The position numbers were made by a program, and so were the translations under genes. The notes beneath the pieces are model-generated. The model made no database searches, was not told where the DNA came from, and saw nothing but the letters and a program-made list of their open reading frames with translations. Shown here one piece after another: positions 48,208 through 62,171 of a stretch of DNA of 64,000 bases (its first letter is position 1; every line of letters starts with the position of its first letter). The stretch is from Roridomyces roridus. Taxonomy: Eukaryota; Basidiomycota; Agaricomycetes; Agaricales; Mycenaceae. The stretch covers positions 248,001-312,000 of the forward strand of contig JARKIF010000026.1 in assembly GCA_029378245.1 (NCBI GenBank). Direction: 5' to 3'.

Positions 48208-48630
48208 TAGTGTTGCCGCGAGGTGAGGTGGAGGTACCTTGAGGTGATCAAGTGTCAACCTCGGCCCACCTTGAGCCGACCTCGAGTTACCTCGGAGGTG
48301 GTGGACAGAAAAGGAAATCCCCCGTAGAACTCGTCGGCTCAGGCCAAAAAATATTACATTGTAAGGAGAATGTGTTGTTATTGCATAATGCATACAAAAT
48401 TCAATGTAGTAAGAGCAGTAGGGATTGAGGAGGGCGGTTGAAGCAGAGGATTGGAGTCGGGATGACAGATCAGTAAATGTCGGCTGGTTGTCATGTCCCC
48501 TTCGGGGCACATCAGCTCGGAGGTGGCTTGAGGCGACCGAGGTGATGCGACCTCAAGGCCCCGTTTATGGTAGTATGTCGGAGGTGAGGTGACCTCAGCT
48601 CCGAGGTACCTTCACCTCGCGGCAACACTA
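48208..48630. mobile_element. hAT-type MITE with 8-bp target duplication
   Basis: The 423-bp element has terminal inverted repeats TAGTGTTGCCGCGAGGTGA on both ends. It is flanked by CTGACTGA at 48200-48207 and 48631-48638. The interior repeats GAGGTG/ACCTCGG-type motifs in both orientations and has no coding frame. The TAGTG start and 8-bp duplication place it with hAT, but the terminal sequence differs from the element at 7888. Confidence 0.9.
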
Positions 48631-48638
48631 CTGACTGA

Positions 48639-48885
48639 AGTTCATATTGATTACCCGATTGACCGCGTTTCGGCATGTTTTTTGGATATATATTAAATAT
48701 TTAAAACGCCGCTCGCGTCTAGTCGCGTCTCCGCGTTTCGCGTTTCAAAACATGCGGTACAGATGGGCGGCGGCCAGGGCGGTGTTGAATCGGAAGAAAT
48801 TACGGCAGCTGGGGAGGTCGGACGAAGGCTGCACGATTATGTCGCGGTAACGTACTTAATCCAATCCATCTTGTTTCGAGCGGCC
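48639..48885. other. Intergenic with a small inverted repeat
   Basis: GCATGTTTT near 48673 and AAAACATGC near 48747 form an imperfect inverted repeat around an AT-rich core and GCGTTTCGCG-like motifs. It may be another small foldback element or a promoter feature of the next gene. Confidence 0.3.
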
Positions 48886-50163
48886 ATGCTACGTTCACTC
48901 ATTTTCCTCTCCTGCTCTGCGCTCGCCTTGGCCGGCAACGGCACCAACGGCGCCAACTGCTCTACCAACGACAACCGTCTTCAGATTGGCACATACCAAT
49001 TTTTCAGCGACTGCGATCCCCTCACCTACTGCGCAGCAAATGGCACATGTGTGCCCAGGGGCTGCAGGAAGGACGAGGATCCCTTTGGCTACGGTGTAAA
49101 CGACAGCATCCCCGACCTCTGTCCCACGGGCCAGTTTTGCCCAGACGAAGCGGATGCATGCCAGGCTCTGCTCCCTGTCAACAGCCCATGCCAACTGAAT
49201 CGCGACGGTGCTAGCCCATGCCTTTGATTATGCCCCTGGTTCTAATATATCTGCCTCAGACGAGTGCGAGCCACCGCCGAACGCTGCCCAGCTCGCTGAC
49301 ACTACCAACCGCGGGCGCAATGTCAATGGCGCCGTCTGCCTTAACAACGTCTGCATGTACGGATCAGTTTCATCATGGGCGCGCTCTAACAGGTGTCGTA
49401 GGTGGGCGAATAGGACATCGGGAGACAGTTGCACGGTCGAAAACACGGCATACATCGGATTCGGTTCGGGCGGCGAAATCATTGACATCGTGTCACGGTG
49501 GGCGCTCCGCATTTCCGAAATAATCCACTCATCCTCTTGCACAGTGGCAACTGCATCGCCGGCTTCTACTGCGACTCTGTTGCGCTACAATGCATGGCCG
49601 AAAAAAACCTCGGCGAATCGTGCTCGGCTGACAAGGAGTAGGTCTTGATTGCATACAAAATGTCGGACGGAACTTCACGGAGCATAGGTGTAGTTCCTGG
49701 GACTGCCTCGCTAACGGTGTTTGCGGGGTCGACACCACCGTCCCGAAACATGTCGCTGAATGGGTATACATCGTTGTCGCCATCGGTATCTTTGTCGGTT
49801 TGTGCCTATTTCTTTCTACCGTGAAACCCGGCGCGCTCACAGATTCTAGCCATCTTTGGGACATTGCTCGGTCTTTTTATGATGCACCGCCGCCAGCGTG
49901 ATCAAGAGCGCAAGAAACGTGTGCAGTATTGGAGGGAACAGAACGCATTCCACCAAAACCTGCAGCAGATACGGGAGACTGCGCATGCCTCCTCTCTTTC
50001 TCTTAGTAGTGCCCGCAGCACCATGTACAGTCGTGCCGGTATGCATTCGGACGAAATTCCCATGCTCCAGCATGCTGCACCCAGGGCCTCCGGTCTGCGA
50101 CACTACATGAACGACGATAGTACGGATGAACTTGGGGCCCTGATTCAACCCACCACTGGGTGA
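48886..50163 (+). CDS. Cys-rich single-pass membrane protein
   Basis: About six exons. MLRSLIFLSCSALALA is a signal peptide. The ectodomain has regularly spaced cysteines in modules (CDPLTYCAANGTCVPRGC, LCPTGQFCPDEADAC, CLNNVCM, GNCIAGFYCDSVALQCM, CSSWDCLANGVCG), followed by one TM helix (WVYIVVAIGIFILAIFGTLL) joined across an intron with a GTCGGT donor (49792-49847 region). The cytosolic tail is basic then Ser-rich (MHRRQRDQERKKRVQYWREQ). This is a known type of mushroom cell-surface protein of undefined function; a sensor or wall-associated role is only a guess. No lesion seen. Confidence 0.72.
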
Positions 50164-52263
50164 CGGGGGGGTCTTGAGGACTAGATATTGTTTACCTTGG
50201 ACAGCTTATATTATTAATTTAGTGCGGGGAGAGGCTCGGAAGCGGCCAAAACCTTGCTTGCTGAATGAATTCGTGCTATTTCGCATGTTCGTGGCACCTC
50301 ACAGCCCAGAATCAAATTTCGGACCTCAGAACGAAATGTCGCGGCCGGAATCTCAGCAAATCTGTCAAGTTGAAATATGGTTTGAGTATGGTGCTGCCGT
50401 CTGCCACGCCTGCAGTTTACCTCAAAAGAAGTGGTACTTACACGCCGATTTACTTGAATAGTTTTCGAAAATAGCGGACTAGGAATTTAGCTCGCCTTTT
50501 GAGGCGGCAGGCCCGGGGTGCAACGGCTCACTATCGAGGACCGAGGTTCAACGTTCAACACGGTCATGGGGTACCGGGGTCAGGGTCGCTTGCGGTCTGA
50601 TTCCGGCCGCAGGCTTGGTATGCCTTCTGGCAGGGATTTTCCGAGCCATTTTCGGCTGTGGGTCGATACTGCAGTGTCGAGGTATTATACTTATAAGCAA
50701 TTTCCTTGTTCGTTCGAGCCAGTCGCGTGCCTCGACTTTTAAATTATTACTTAGAACGGTGTTTCCTGCGCAGACAAACCTATGCTGCCTGGAATTTCAG
50801 AATCAACATTCAATGCTTTTATGTCACGTACTATTCTACCACAGGCAGTCAGTACATGAGACCAAGCGCCGAACGGGCGAATCTGCAAGCCAATTTTTTT
50901 TTAAAAAATGGCACCCCAACGGCCACTGCAACAACGACACCGAGAGACGCCTCGCGCTTCATCGTGACACGCCACACCCGCGAGCAGTAAGTACAGGCAT
51001 GGTACAACCAGCAGAGTGTCGTAAAATTGAAGATACAGCTTGTGGGCAGCCGCAGGAGGAGGAGGATGTGTATTCCTCCCGTGCGATTCCAGCTGACGAA
51101 ACCTCAAATCGCACAACTTGTGTGCATGCATGGCCACCTTCGTCCAGCGTAGTCTGGACCTTGACGGAACACCGCAGGGTGTGTGGCAGAGAGCGAGGTG
51201 TAGGATGTAGGCGGCAGTACAGCGATACACAACGATGGTGAGCCAGAGCAGTGTATGGGCGGAGACAGCGAGATGTGAATGATCCTCGTGGCGAGCAGTA
51301 GCAGAGGTGGTGCGGTGCCGTCAAAGAAGACCGAGCGCATATCGGATAGGCCGGCCTGCCGCACGACTCAGCTGACGGGTGGCGGGCGTAGCACATTTCT
51401 GGACTAGTGTGACGTGGCGGCGGGCGGCATCGGCTGCTCGTTTGGGCTTGCCAGGGTCGTTCCTCCCCGTGAGTATGACATTCTGGGCTGCTGAAGGTCA
51501 GTCTGCATAGTGCAAGTAGCTGGGATTAGTCGCGATATCATGAAGGAGAGATATTGTGATGCACCAAGAAAGTCCGACCCTATTGTGTCCACTATGACCG
51601 AGTGGTCATTCCTATGCTAAGCCGCGCCGAGGTTGGGAGGAAACACGCTCCCTGAGGTGCGAGCGCGTCGAGATGATGAGGGCTTGATGAAGACAGAGAG
51701 TGAGTTTGCACGCGCTTGGCCATCAGCCTCGCTGCCGGCCGCTGCATTCTCCTTTTCGAGCGGTGCACTATCTGAATCAGCACAAGACATCACGTCAAAT
51801 ACTGCCCAAAACGGCAAGCTCTCACGATTTCCCGTGTCTCGATCAAGTGAGCGAAAAAAATGTATTTTTGAGTCCAAAAGAACCCGTTTTTTATTTCCTC
51901 TTTCGTGTACTTACCGACAGCACCAGTATCGAGCCGGATTTTCTGTGCAAAAAGTTGGTTCAAATATGATTGAACGGGGGCGAGATCCCGTCATCACGGG
52001 ACACGTGCTGCTCCCTTCTCCATTCTCATGGACGACGTTGGACGTCGTCACGTCGATGATATCCTTTCTTTTCCTAAGTTTTGCAGGTATCTTCATGGCT
52101 GGTGCCCAGTCGGATAAGTCATCCGATCTTGCACAGCCGGAGATTCGTGACACGGAATCGAAACGGAATTACAAAGTTGCTTTTGTCGCTTAATCAGATC
52201 TTCAGAAGATCGCTGATTCAGCGGTATATAAGTTCTCGCGACGGAGAATTTCTTCCCACAGAA
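50164..52263. other. 2.1-kb region without a supported gene
   Basis: Overlapping frames of up to 208 codons on both strands (50615-51241, 51633-52193 plus; 50959-51396 minus) have no family resemblance, splice pattern or paralogue. The last part (52190-52263) is the promoter of dehydrogenase paralogue 2. Confidence 0.35.
52225..52232 (+). promoter_or_regulatory. TATA box of dehydrogenase paralogue 2
   Basis: TATATAAG 32 nt upstream of the ATG at 52264. Confidence 0.65.
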
Positions 52264-53732
52264 ATGTCTTCCCCTACCACCGCCCGCGAGTACGCCTACA
52301 CCGAGGTGTGCACTCTCTCCGCCTGTCCCTCGAATGATTGTTGATCCAAGTGCTCTCAGACCGGTTCCTTCAATAACCTCGTCATTCGGGAGGTTCCTGT
52401 GCCCACCCCCAAGGCTAATGAGGTCCTGGTGAAGACCCGCGCGGTGTCTCTTCAGGTGCGGGGTCCCTTGTGTGCCCTAATCAAACGATCTGACTATCGG
52501 ACCAGTTCCGCGACCTGATGGTTTCCAGTGGATCCTACCCTGCCCAGTGCGTTACTCATGACGACAATGCTTGCTGAAATTAAGCGTCGTGCCCATCCGC
52601 CAGATTACCACCCAATCTCGTCCCATGCTCCGACATGGCTGGCGAAATCGTTGCCGTGGGCGAAGACGTGAAGGGTTGGAAAGCTGGCGATCGCATCTGC
52701 GCCAACTTCATGATCGACAAGATTCACAACGATTTCATGTCGATGGAGGTCGCCAACAGCGCGCTGGGTGGCGCGATCCACGGTGTGTTGACGGAATACA
52801 GGTGCTTCCCTGCCCATGTGAGTCCACTGCACATCCATATCGGCGTCGGCTGACAGACGCTCAAAGTCCCTTGTCGCCATCCCAAGCCACCTCTCGTACG
52901 AAGAGGCCTCGACGCTGCCGTATGCATTCAATTTTCATCCCACGGTTCGCCTTTTGAACATTTTACGTAGCTGTGCTGCCCTCACGGCATACAACGCTCT
53001 CATGTCTGGGTACGAGCCCCTGAAGGCTGGGGACGTCGTTCTCGTCCAGGGAACGGGCGGTGTGTCCATGTGCGTATCAAACCCTCACAATCGCCCCTCG
53101 CTCTCACACTCAAACTTAGCTTCGCACTCCAATTCGCTGTGGCCTCCGGCGCAACCGTCATCGCCCTCTCCTCCTCTGACGAAAAACTCCAAACCGCAAC
53201 CAAATTCGGCGCCAAGCACGTCATCAACTACACGACCACCCCCAACTGGGACCAGGAGGTGCTCAAGCTGACCGGCGGGAAAGGCGTCGACCGGGTCATC
53301 GAGGTTGTCGGTAACGCGACGCTTGAACGGTCCATCTCCGCTGTCAAGATTGACGGGTGTATCGATATCATTGGGCTCTTGGGTGGCGTTGGCGTCCGTG
53401 TTCTCTCACTTTTCTTTTGGAGAAAACTGAATCATTTGCAAGGCTGAGGTCCCGCCCGTCGACATCATCCGAGCCAGCATTTTCAAGGGGTTGAAGATCC
53501 GTGGAATCTTTGTCGGCTCCGTCATTCAGTGTGTTTTCTCCTTGGTCTTGCCTTAACCATCGACGTCTGACATCTGCCCAGATTCGGTAAAATGAACAAA
53601 CTGCTCGCAGCCAACCCCGAGGCAACGCGTCCCTTGATCGACAAGGTGTTTGAGTTTGAGAACGCCAAGGAGGCGTTTGCGCATTTGGCGTCGCAGAAGC
53701 ATGTCGGGAAGGTCGTTATCAAGGTCAACTGA
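52264..53732 (+). CDS. Medium-chain dehydrogenase/reductase (zinc-type ADH-like), paralogue 2
   Basis: Same exon layout as paralogue 1 and very similar protein: [95 protein letters not shown] and the end [13 protein letters not shown]. The frame looks intact. The seventh intron lacks the usual donor (GTTGGC or GTCCGT must be used at about 53388-53400), so its product may differ by a few residues around IIGLLGG. The 5' exon/intron sequence and promoter are also conserved, so the gene pair arose by duplication of the whole gene. Confidence 0.85.
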
Positions 53733-53811
53733 ATGTGTATAAAATGTAGTTTGTATGTACGTTTTTTTTGTATGCGATGAAAAAAGATTGTTACGCAGTG
53801 AACGTTCACTG

Positions 53812-54410
53812 ATCATGACCGCCAAACCAAAGTAAAAGTCGCCTCCTCGCCTCCTCCCTTGACTCCGGGCACCTTGTAACCCCCTCAACTCGGGAACTTC
53901 GACAAACCCGTGTTTCTCCCACAACTTGACCGATGAGCCGATGAGATGTTGGATTGGAAGCAACCTGCGTGGATCTCGGTCGCGCCCATTTGAGGAACGG
54001 CCCAATCGTGGAGAATAGTGCGTACAGCGGCCGAGGCGATGCCGCGGTTGTGGTATTCGAGATTCAAGACGGCTGCCAGGCACGTTGAATCAGATAAATT
54101 CCGACCCAAAAAAATTGCGCGAAGTCAGACACACCACCAATCTCACACACAACCTCGATCCGCCATTCCTCCAAGCCCTCCGGCACAGGCGTGGTCCTCT
54201 TGGTATGTTCATCTACACCAAAGGTCACCTGCCCCACATAAGCCTCGCTCCCATCCTCCTTGATCTCCCGCACCACATCAAACGGACTCGACGGCGCAGG
54301 CTTCCACTTGCCCGATGCATACCCAGCAAAGAGCGCCTGCACCGCCGCGCGCTGCCTAACAAGGTGCCTCTGCGCGTTGACAATGGGGTTCGGGAGCGGC
54401 CACCAGCTCG
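53812..54410 (-). pseudogene. Broken GNAT-type acetyltransferase
   Basis: Minus-strand fragments in different frames line up with fungal GNAT proteins: NPIVNAQRHLVRQRAAVQAL, KPAPSSPFDVVREI, AYVGQVTFG, WRIEVVCEIGG, then LNLEYHNRGIASAAVRTILH, WAVPQMGATEIHAGCFQSNI (the acetyl-CoA binding side) and KLWEKHGFVEVPELRG. The frame changes at about 54090 and again near 53945, and no start region is present. The 5' end abuts an F-box fragment, so the copy was truncated by rearrangement. Confidence 0.75.
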
Positions 54411-54986
54411 CTGCGCCCAGTATCTCTCCTCGTCCCGGGCCCTGTGTAACAGAGGGAGCAACGCTTCTGCAGTTTGCCACTGCATATACAGCGCCTGATC
54501 CCAAGGCGCATCATCTGCAGGGTGCCTCCTAACTCTTCCCAAGGACGTCAACTTTGGAAACACACTCGACAAAAACAGGGCGACCGCAAAGGGATCCCCA
54601 ATGGGCGAGTCAGATAGCCCGCCGAGCCTGGAGAGGGACACCTGTTGCGGCCTCTTATCTTCGAGCTTGAATGATTCCCATTCAGGCACGGTCGTCGCAT
54701 CAAGTGGGAGCCGTAGTTGCTCCAGGGACGACCAGAACTGGGCAAGGGCAAGGAGGATGTGGAGTGTCGCGTCTGAGGGAATGCCTTTGGACATATCAGA
54801 GCCGATCTGGAGGAGGGTATTCCGTGGCCAGGCGCGTGCGAGACTCGTCGCTGAGATGTCGTCTAAGCGAAACCCAATGGGCGCCTCCAGAAGAACGACC
54901 GTGAGACCATTCAAGGTGAAAAGTGGGGAGAGAAGCGAGGCCGAAATTGCGTACATATCGACGTGCGTTGGGTCGTTGATGTGCAA
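54401..54986 (-). pseudogene. F-box/LRR gene fragment (C-terminal half)
   Basis: The frame starting near 54986 matches the C-terminal third of the F-box proteins at 39505 and 55081: VDMYAISASLLSPLFTLNGL, FRLDDISATSLARAWP, LPLDATTVPEWESF, DSPIGDPFAVALFLSSVFPK, RARDEERYWAQRAG. The F-box and the first half are missing. It runs directly into acetyltransferase sequence at about 54400, making a chimeric frame of 253 codons. Confidence 0.78.
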
Positions 54987-55080
54987 GAGTAGTCAGGAGT
55001 TGGTTCGGAGGAAAGAGGTACTTAACGGATCACATGACACGCGTGACACTCGTGACACTTGCTCTCTTCTTTCATCCAGC

Positions 55081-56676
55081 ATGCACCGTGGCCTCGGCAT
55101 CCCAGAGATTCTGTCCAATATTTGCGAGCTCACCCCAGATGACACCGAGCGCGACCTTCACTGTCTCGACTCGGACACCAATCACACCCTGGCCGCGCTT
55201 GCAAGAACCTGTCGCGCCTTTCAGAATCCAGCGCTCGATGTCTTGTGGAACAGCCAATTTACTATTCTCAACGTCATCCGGTGTATGCCTGAAGATATCT
55301 GGGAGTGGCCGGACCAAGAGCCGGACGGAGACGAGGAGGAGGAGGAAGTGGTAAGTCGCATTTGCCAGCCGGCCCTTACCTTTTTGACTAGTTCTTAGTC
55401 GCCCATTCATTTGAAAAGACCTGTCTTTCCCGAGGACTGGGAGCGACCTCTTTTCTACGCTCGACGTGTCCGACATTTCGCGTTTTCGAGCGATGAATAT
55501 GTCCCATCCGCGTGCTACGATGTATTGCGCGTATCTTTACCAGTCGAGCACCTTTTCCCCAACATCGAGTCTTTGCAATGGTACACAAAACAGAGCCATG
55601 TGTTTTCCAACTACCCACTGTTTCTTGGCCCGCGATTGACGACGTTGGATCTGGGTGTCTGCCAATCCGTCGTTCATTTGACCATGCTTCTTGGCCTTGC
55701 GACGCAATGTCCACGGCTGCAGGAAGTGACCATCCGGTGCTCGGAATTGGAGCCATCCCCGCAACTCCAGGCCTTCTCTTTCGTCGCGATGCACTTGAAG
55801 GAGCTTCGCACTCTCAATGTTCCTTGTCTGGATGGTCCGTCGCTGGATCACCTGTCAAGCCTTGCGAGCCTAGAATTTATGGCTCTAGTCCGTCAGCCCG
55901 TATTCGACATTCCCTCCGTCCCGGCGAGAATCCAGGCGGAAGATCGTCATGTCCCCGGTGAGATGATGATGAACATCAGCCTGAGCGACACCCGCGCCGT
56001 GTCGGAGGCGCTCTCCCGCTTTCAAGCGCGATCTGTCCGAATGCTGATAATCGAGCTGCCCCGGGATACTCCCGCTACAGTCTTTTTGGAATGCTGCAGC
56101 GTTGTGGCTGCCCAGTGTCGCGGCCGTCCACCATCCTCCCTTACTATCCGATGCAAATCATTCCCCAAGATCACGCACACCGCAGACCAGATTGCAGTCT
56201 ACAAAGTTCCGGCCGCACTTCTATCCCCGCTCTTCATCTTCGAAAATCTCACATCCGTGCATCTGGCGGCACCCGTCGGTTTCGACCTCGATGACGACTC
56301 CGTTGGGAGCCTCGCACGCGCCTGGCCACGTATCCACTACCTGAGCCTCGTCTCCAGCATGTCCAAAACCGTTCGCTCACACGCGACGCTCCTCGCGCTC
56401 CTCTCCTTCGCCGAACACTGTCCCTTTCTCAGTAGTCTCACACTCTCGCTGGACGCTAAGGTTGTGCCTACCATCGCGTCTGGTCCGGACACACCCCGGC
56501 CACAGCAGCGAGCCCTCTACTCGTTGGTCGTTTACGACTCACCGATTGACTCGCCGCTCGCGGTGGCCGTATTTCTCTCCAGCTTGTTCTCGAGGCTGAG
56601 AAATGTCTCATCGAGAGGAGAACTTATCGATCTGGCTGCACAGTGGAGAGCGGTAGACAAAGCTCTCCCTCGGTAG
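55081..56676 (+). CDS. F-box/LRR-type protein, paralogue
   Basis: Two exons (55081-55350, 55399-56676), 515 residues. It starts MHRGLGIPEILSNICELTPD with LAALARTCRAFQNPALDVLW (F-box), then an acidic stretch (EPDGDEEEEEV). The second exon begins SPIHLKRPVFPEDWERPLFY, and the following region holds degenerate leucine-rich repeats (LRTLNVPCLDGPSLDHLSSL, FDLDDDSVGSLARAWPRIHY). The single intron is at the same place as in the F-box gene at 39505. It ends about 70 residues earlier than that paralogue. Expected role: substrate adaptor of an SCF ligase. Confidence 0.85.
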
Positions 56677-57142
56677 GGTGTTGCCCGTACCGAGGAGTAA
56701 TATCGGAGATAATGATTGGACTGGTATGAATGGGCAGAATTGGGGCAGAATCCTTCATCTTGTGCTTGACTTGTGCTTTCAAATTCGTAGTGGCAATGAT
56801 TGTTTCGTCTTGGAAAACTGCCTGAGTCACGGTGTGAGCGAAAACGCATCTAAATACCGTAGCCAGCGACATAGGAAGTAGGGAAGATGATACGTAGGGA
56901 CTCCAGAGTAGTAAGACAATAATAGGTGAGGGTGAGCAGAAGACGAAATCTCGAAATAATAGAAGTAAAAAAAGGAGAGTACAATATGCGTGTTGTATAC
57001 GGGTAGACGGGTGATGGAGGATATAAGAATGCTTGCGTTACTTGTTGCTGTATTTTGTTCTGCTTCTCCTTCCCCACTTTCCCTTGGCGCCCCATCCGTC
57101 CATCCATCCATCCATCCAGACTATAGAAACGAAACTCCCAGG
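56677..57142. other. Convergent 3' intergenic region with (ATCC)n
   Basis: 3' flanks of the F-box gene and of VPS74 copy 3. A short (ATCC)n microsatellite lies at 57096-57118. No gene seen. Confidence 0.4.
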
Positions 57143-59816
<2,674 letters not shown>

Positions 59817-60610
59817 TTCAGGAGGGGAGGGTCAAGCTTTTGTGGCCGTGTCCGCAGCTGGCTTTGGCTTTGTTGATGACACTTCGTGATGGCTGCGGCT
59901 TGCCGTCTTCTCTCATCTCTCCTAGTCTCCACGAAAAGAAAAACTGCTACCTATCGACTGCTCACTCTCGGGTCTTCACCAAACCATCAAGTTCAAAGGC
60001 TAGGACAGTCCACATGCACTCCCGCTCTTTGCAACAATCGCTGTGCGAGAACAGTTCGCTCGTCCGTAATTATAATCTTCTCTCGTATCATTGCCTCAGG
60101 GAATAACCCGGTGCACTGTAACGGACTGCAGCAAGGCACCCCGATGTCATCTGACTCTTCCTTCGAAGACTCTTTCGTCCGGGCATCTCCGTACTGCTGT
60201 TTGAATCTCTCATGAAGACCGAGTGCAGTCGGATTCAATAGCCTAGCACCGCTCGTTAAATTCGGCAGCCAGTGATATCGAGCCATCCATCCGGGCAGGC
60301 AGTGTAATGTGAACGTTTACAGGGTCATCGACCTCTATGACCTTTCTATTTTCTCAGTGCTTTTTTAGACCTTCAGACGTCGTTTGGAGAGCCTCCGGGA
60401 TTTCAACAGGATCAAGTCACATCCTCGCGCTCGTTTCCAGGAAGGTTAAACTGCCCGCATTCGCAGCTCACAGTTTCGATTTCGCAGGATCACATTCGCC
60501 GATGGTCATCCGTGCAAAGCTGTGGGTTTGCTTTCGCACTAGCGCCGCAAATCAGCAGACCCCACTCCCGCATCTTCTTCGATTGCATCGCCATGAGAAG
60601 CACCTCTTTG
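59817..60610. promoter_or_regulatory. Divergent intergenic region of VPS74 copy 3 and seven-TM copy E
   Basis: An inverted relative of the regions at 21031-21531 and 25878-26606. It is longer because of roughly 285 extra bases between about 60085 and 60370 that the other two lack. I see no clear ends for that insert. Confidence 0.45.
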
Positions 60611-60619
60611 TATATAAGG
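60611..60619 (+). promoter_or_regulatory. TATA box of seven-TM copy E
   Basis: TATATAAGG 41 nt upstream of the ATG at 60652, same box as copy C. Confidence 0.65.
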
Positions 60620-60651
60620 AGGACTCACGCTAGTAGATCTCACAAAACCCG

Positions 60652-62122
60652 ATGCCTCAGGACCCCTTCGGCCCCCCAGACAGCTTAAAGAGGACGTGGC
60701 TTATCACGGCGGTAGGACCTTCAACGTTTGAAAGATGGACAAGCTCTAATGGTCGTGCGACAGGCAGAAGTCGTCTTGTATGGTATGAGGTTCAATTCTC
60801 TCTTCATTTCGTTTGCTCCATTTCTTCTTCAGGTGTCTACGCCGTCTTGTTTGTGTTTTACATGAAGATCCTGCGCAAGTCCAAGGGATTTCGCAATAAT
60901 CGCTTCCTCCATTGTGCAACCATCGTTCTCTTTTTTCTCTCCACCATACACTTGTTTCTTCTACTTCTCATCGCTGTATGGGAGACGAAATTTGGCAGTG
61001 GGTGGATATTGACAATTCTGAATACCGAGACTGGTTTTCTGCGGCTCCCCGCTCCTCCCCAAGAGCCATTGGTCAGAGCGGCATTTGGGATATATGTGAC
61101 CAGCAAGTATGTCTAGTGTTGTTCGTGAATAGCAAGGCAACTAACGGAGCATTCATTATAGTGTTATCGCTGACAGTATCTTTGTGCGTATTGCACATAG
61201 GGCATATGTGGATCCTGACCATCTATTATCAGGTGTTCAGGTGCTACGCCATTTGGGGCTTTCGCCTCTTGATTGTCGCCGTGCCGGCACTCTGTACCTT
61301 GTGCGTAGCAGGTGTGTAACTTGCCAATCTGTTGGAAAGGGCTCTCTGATTGTTTTCCCGAAGCTCTGGGATATTGGCAGGTCATTCAGCCCGATAAAAT
61401 TGTGATATTCGCCGGTCAAACGGTCGGTTCTCCCCCTTCGTTTCCTTCTGGGTTCGACTGACTCGAACTTCAGACTCAGGAACAGACTCCCATTGTAGTT
61501 TCATTGTTCACCATCCCGATTCTAATATCCCTTGCAACTACCATGACACTCATGATTCTGAGTGGTGTGTTGTCCGAGTTTCTCTAATGATTACGATTAA
61601 CTTGTTTTCAGCGGGACGAATTTGGTGGTTGGGATGCAGGGCGCGCAAAATGATGGGATACAAAACGGGACGGTATTACACAGTCTGCGCCATGATGTAA
61701 GTGTCCTTCTGTTTTGAACACTCTGATTCACCTTGTCCAGATTGGAATCTGGTGCTGTCTATGTGGTCGGTGCAGTCCTTCTGGCGATACTATCGATCTT
61801 CTATTACGCCGATGATCTCGTCATGTGTGCACCCATAACTGCGCAATTAGCTGTGAGTTCCAACCAGAACCTGTCAGTCCTTCAACTGTCGCTGAGATGT
61901 GAGATTCTCTAGGGTATAGCACCGACCATAATCGCCGTCCGCGTTGGACTAAACAAGAGCGTTGAAAGTGTTGATAGCTTTGCAATTGTGGTGCAGCGTC
62001 CACGACGACCACTGCCTTCCATGAATTTCAACGCCAGCACCACTGGTCCAATCCAACAACCGGCGGTCATATATGTTCGCCCGGAAAGCATTACCGAGAC
62101 TCAGAAGTTGGAGACGGTGTAA
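60652..62122 (+). CDS. Seven-TM membrane protein, copy E (intact)
   Basis: Ten exons (60652-60711, 60764-60782, 60833-61106, 61162-61183, 61233-61311, 61364-61401, 61474-61564, 61612-61696, 61741-61852, 61913-62122) sum exactly to 330 codons. Hydrophobic helices: TWLITAAEVVLYGVYAVLFV, FLHCATIVLFFLSTIHLFLL, LVRAAFGIYVTSNVIADSIF, YAIWGFRLLIVAVPALCTLC, IVVSLFTIPILISLATTMTL, GAVYVVGAVLLAILSIFYYA and ITAQLAGIAPTIIAV. A cytosolic RIWWLGCRARKMMGYKTGRY loop and a tail ending QKLETV follow. This is the agaricomycete orphan seven-TM pattern; ligand and signalling partner are unknown. A 19-nt micro-exon encodes AEVVLY. It diverges from VPS74 copy 3 and is the best reference for copies A, C and D. Confidence 0.85.
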
Positions 62123-62171
62123 ATAAATGTATTCAACTTTCCCGACATCACCTCGACGATCTTGGGACTAT

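Noticed and set aside
50615..51241. 208-codon plus-strand ORF
   Set aside because: Overlapped by equally long frames on the other strand, with no recognisable motif.
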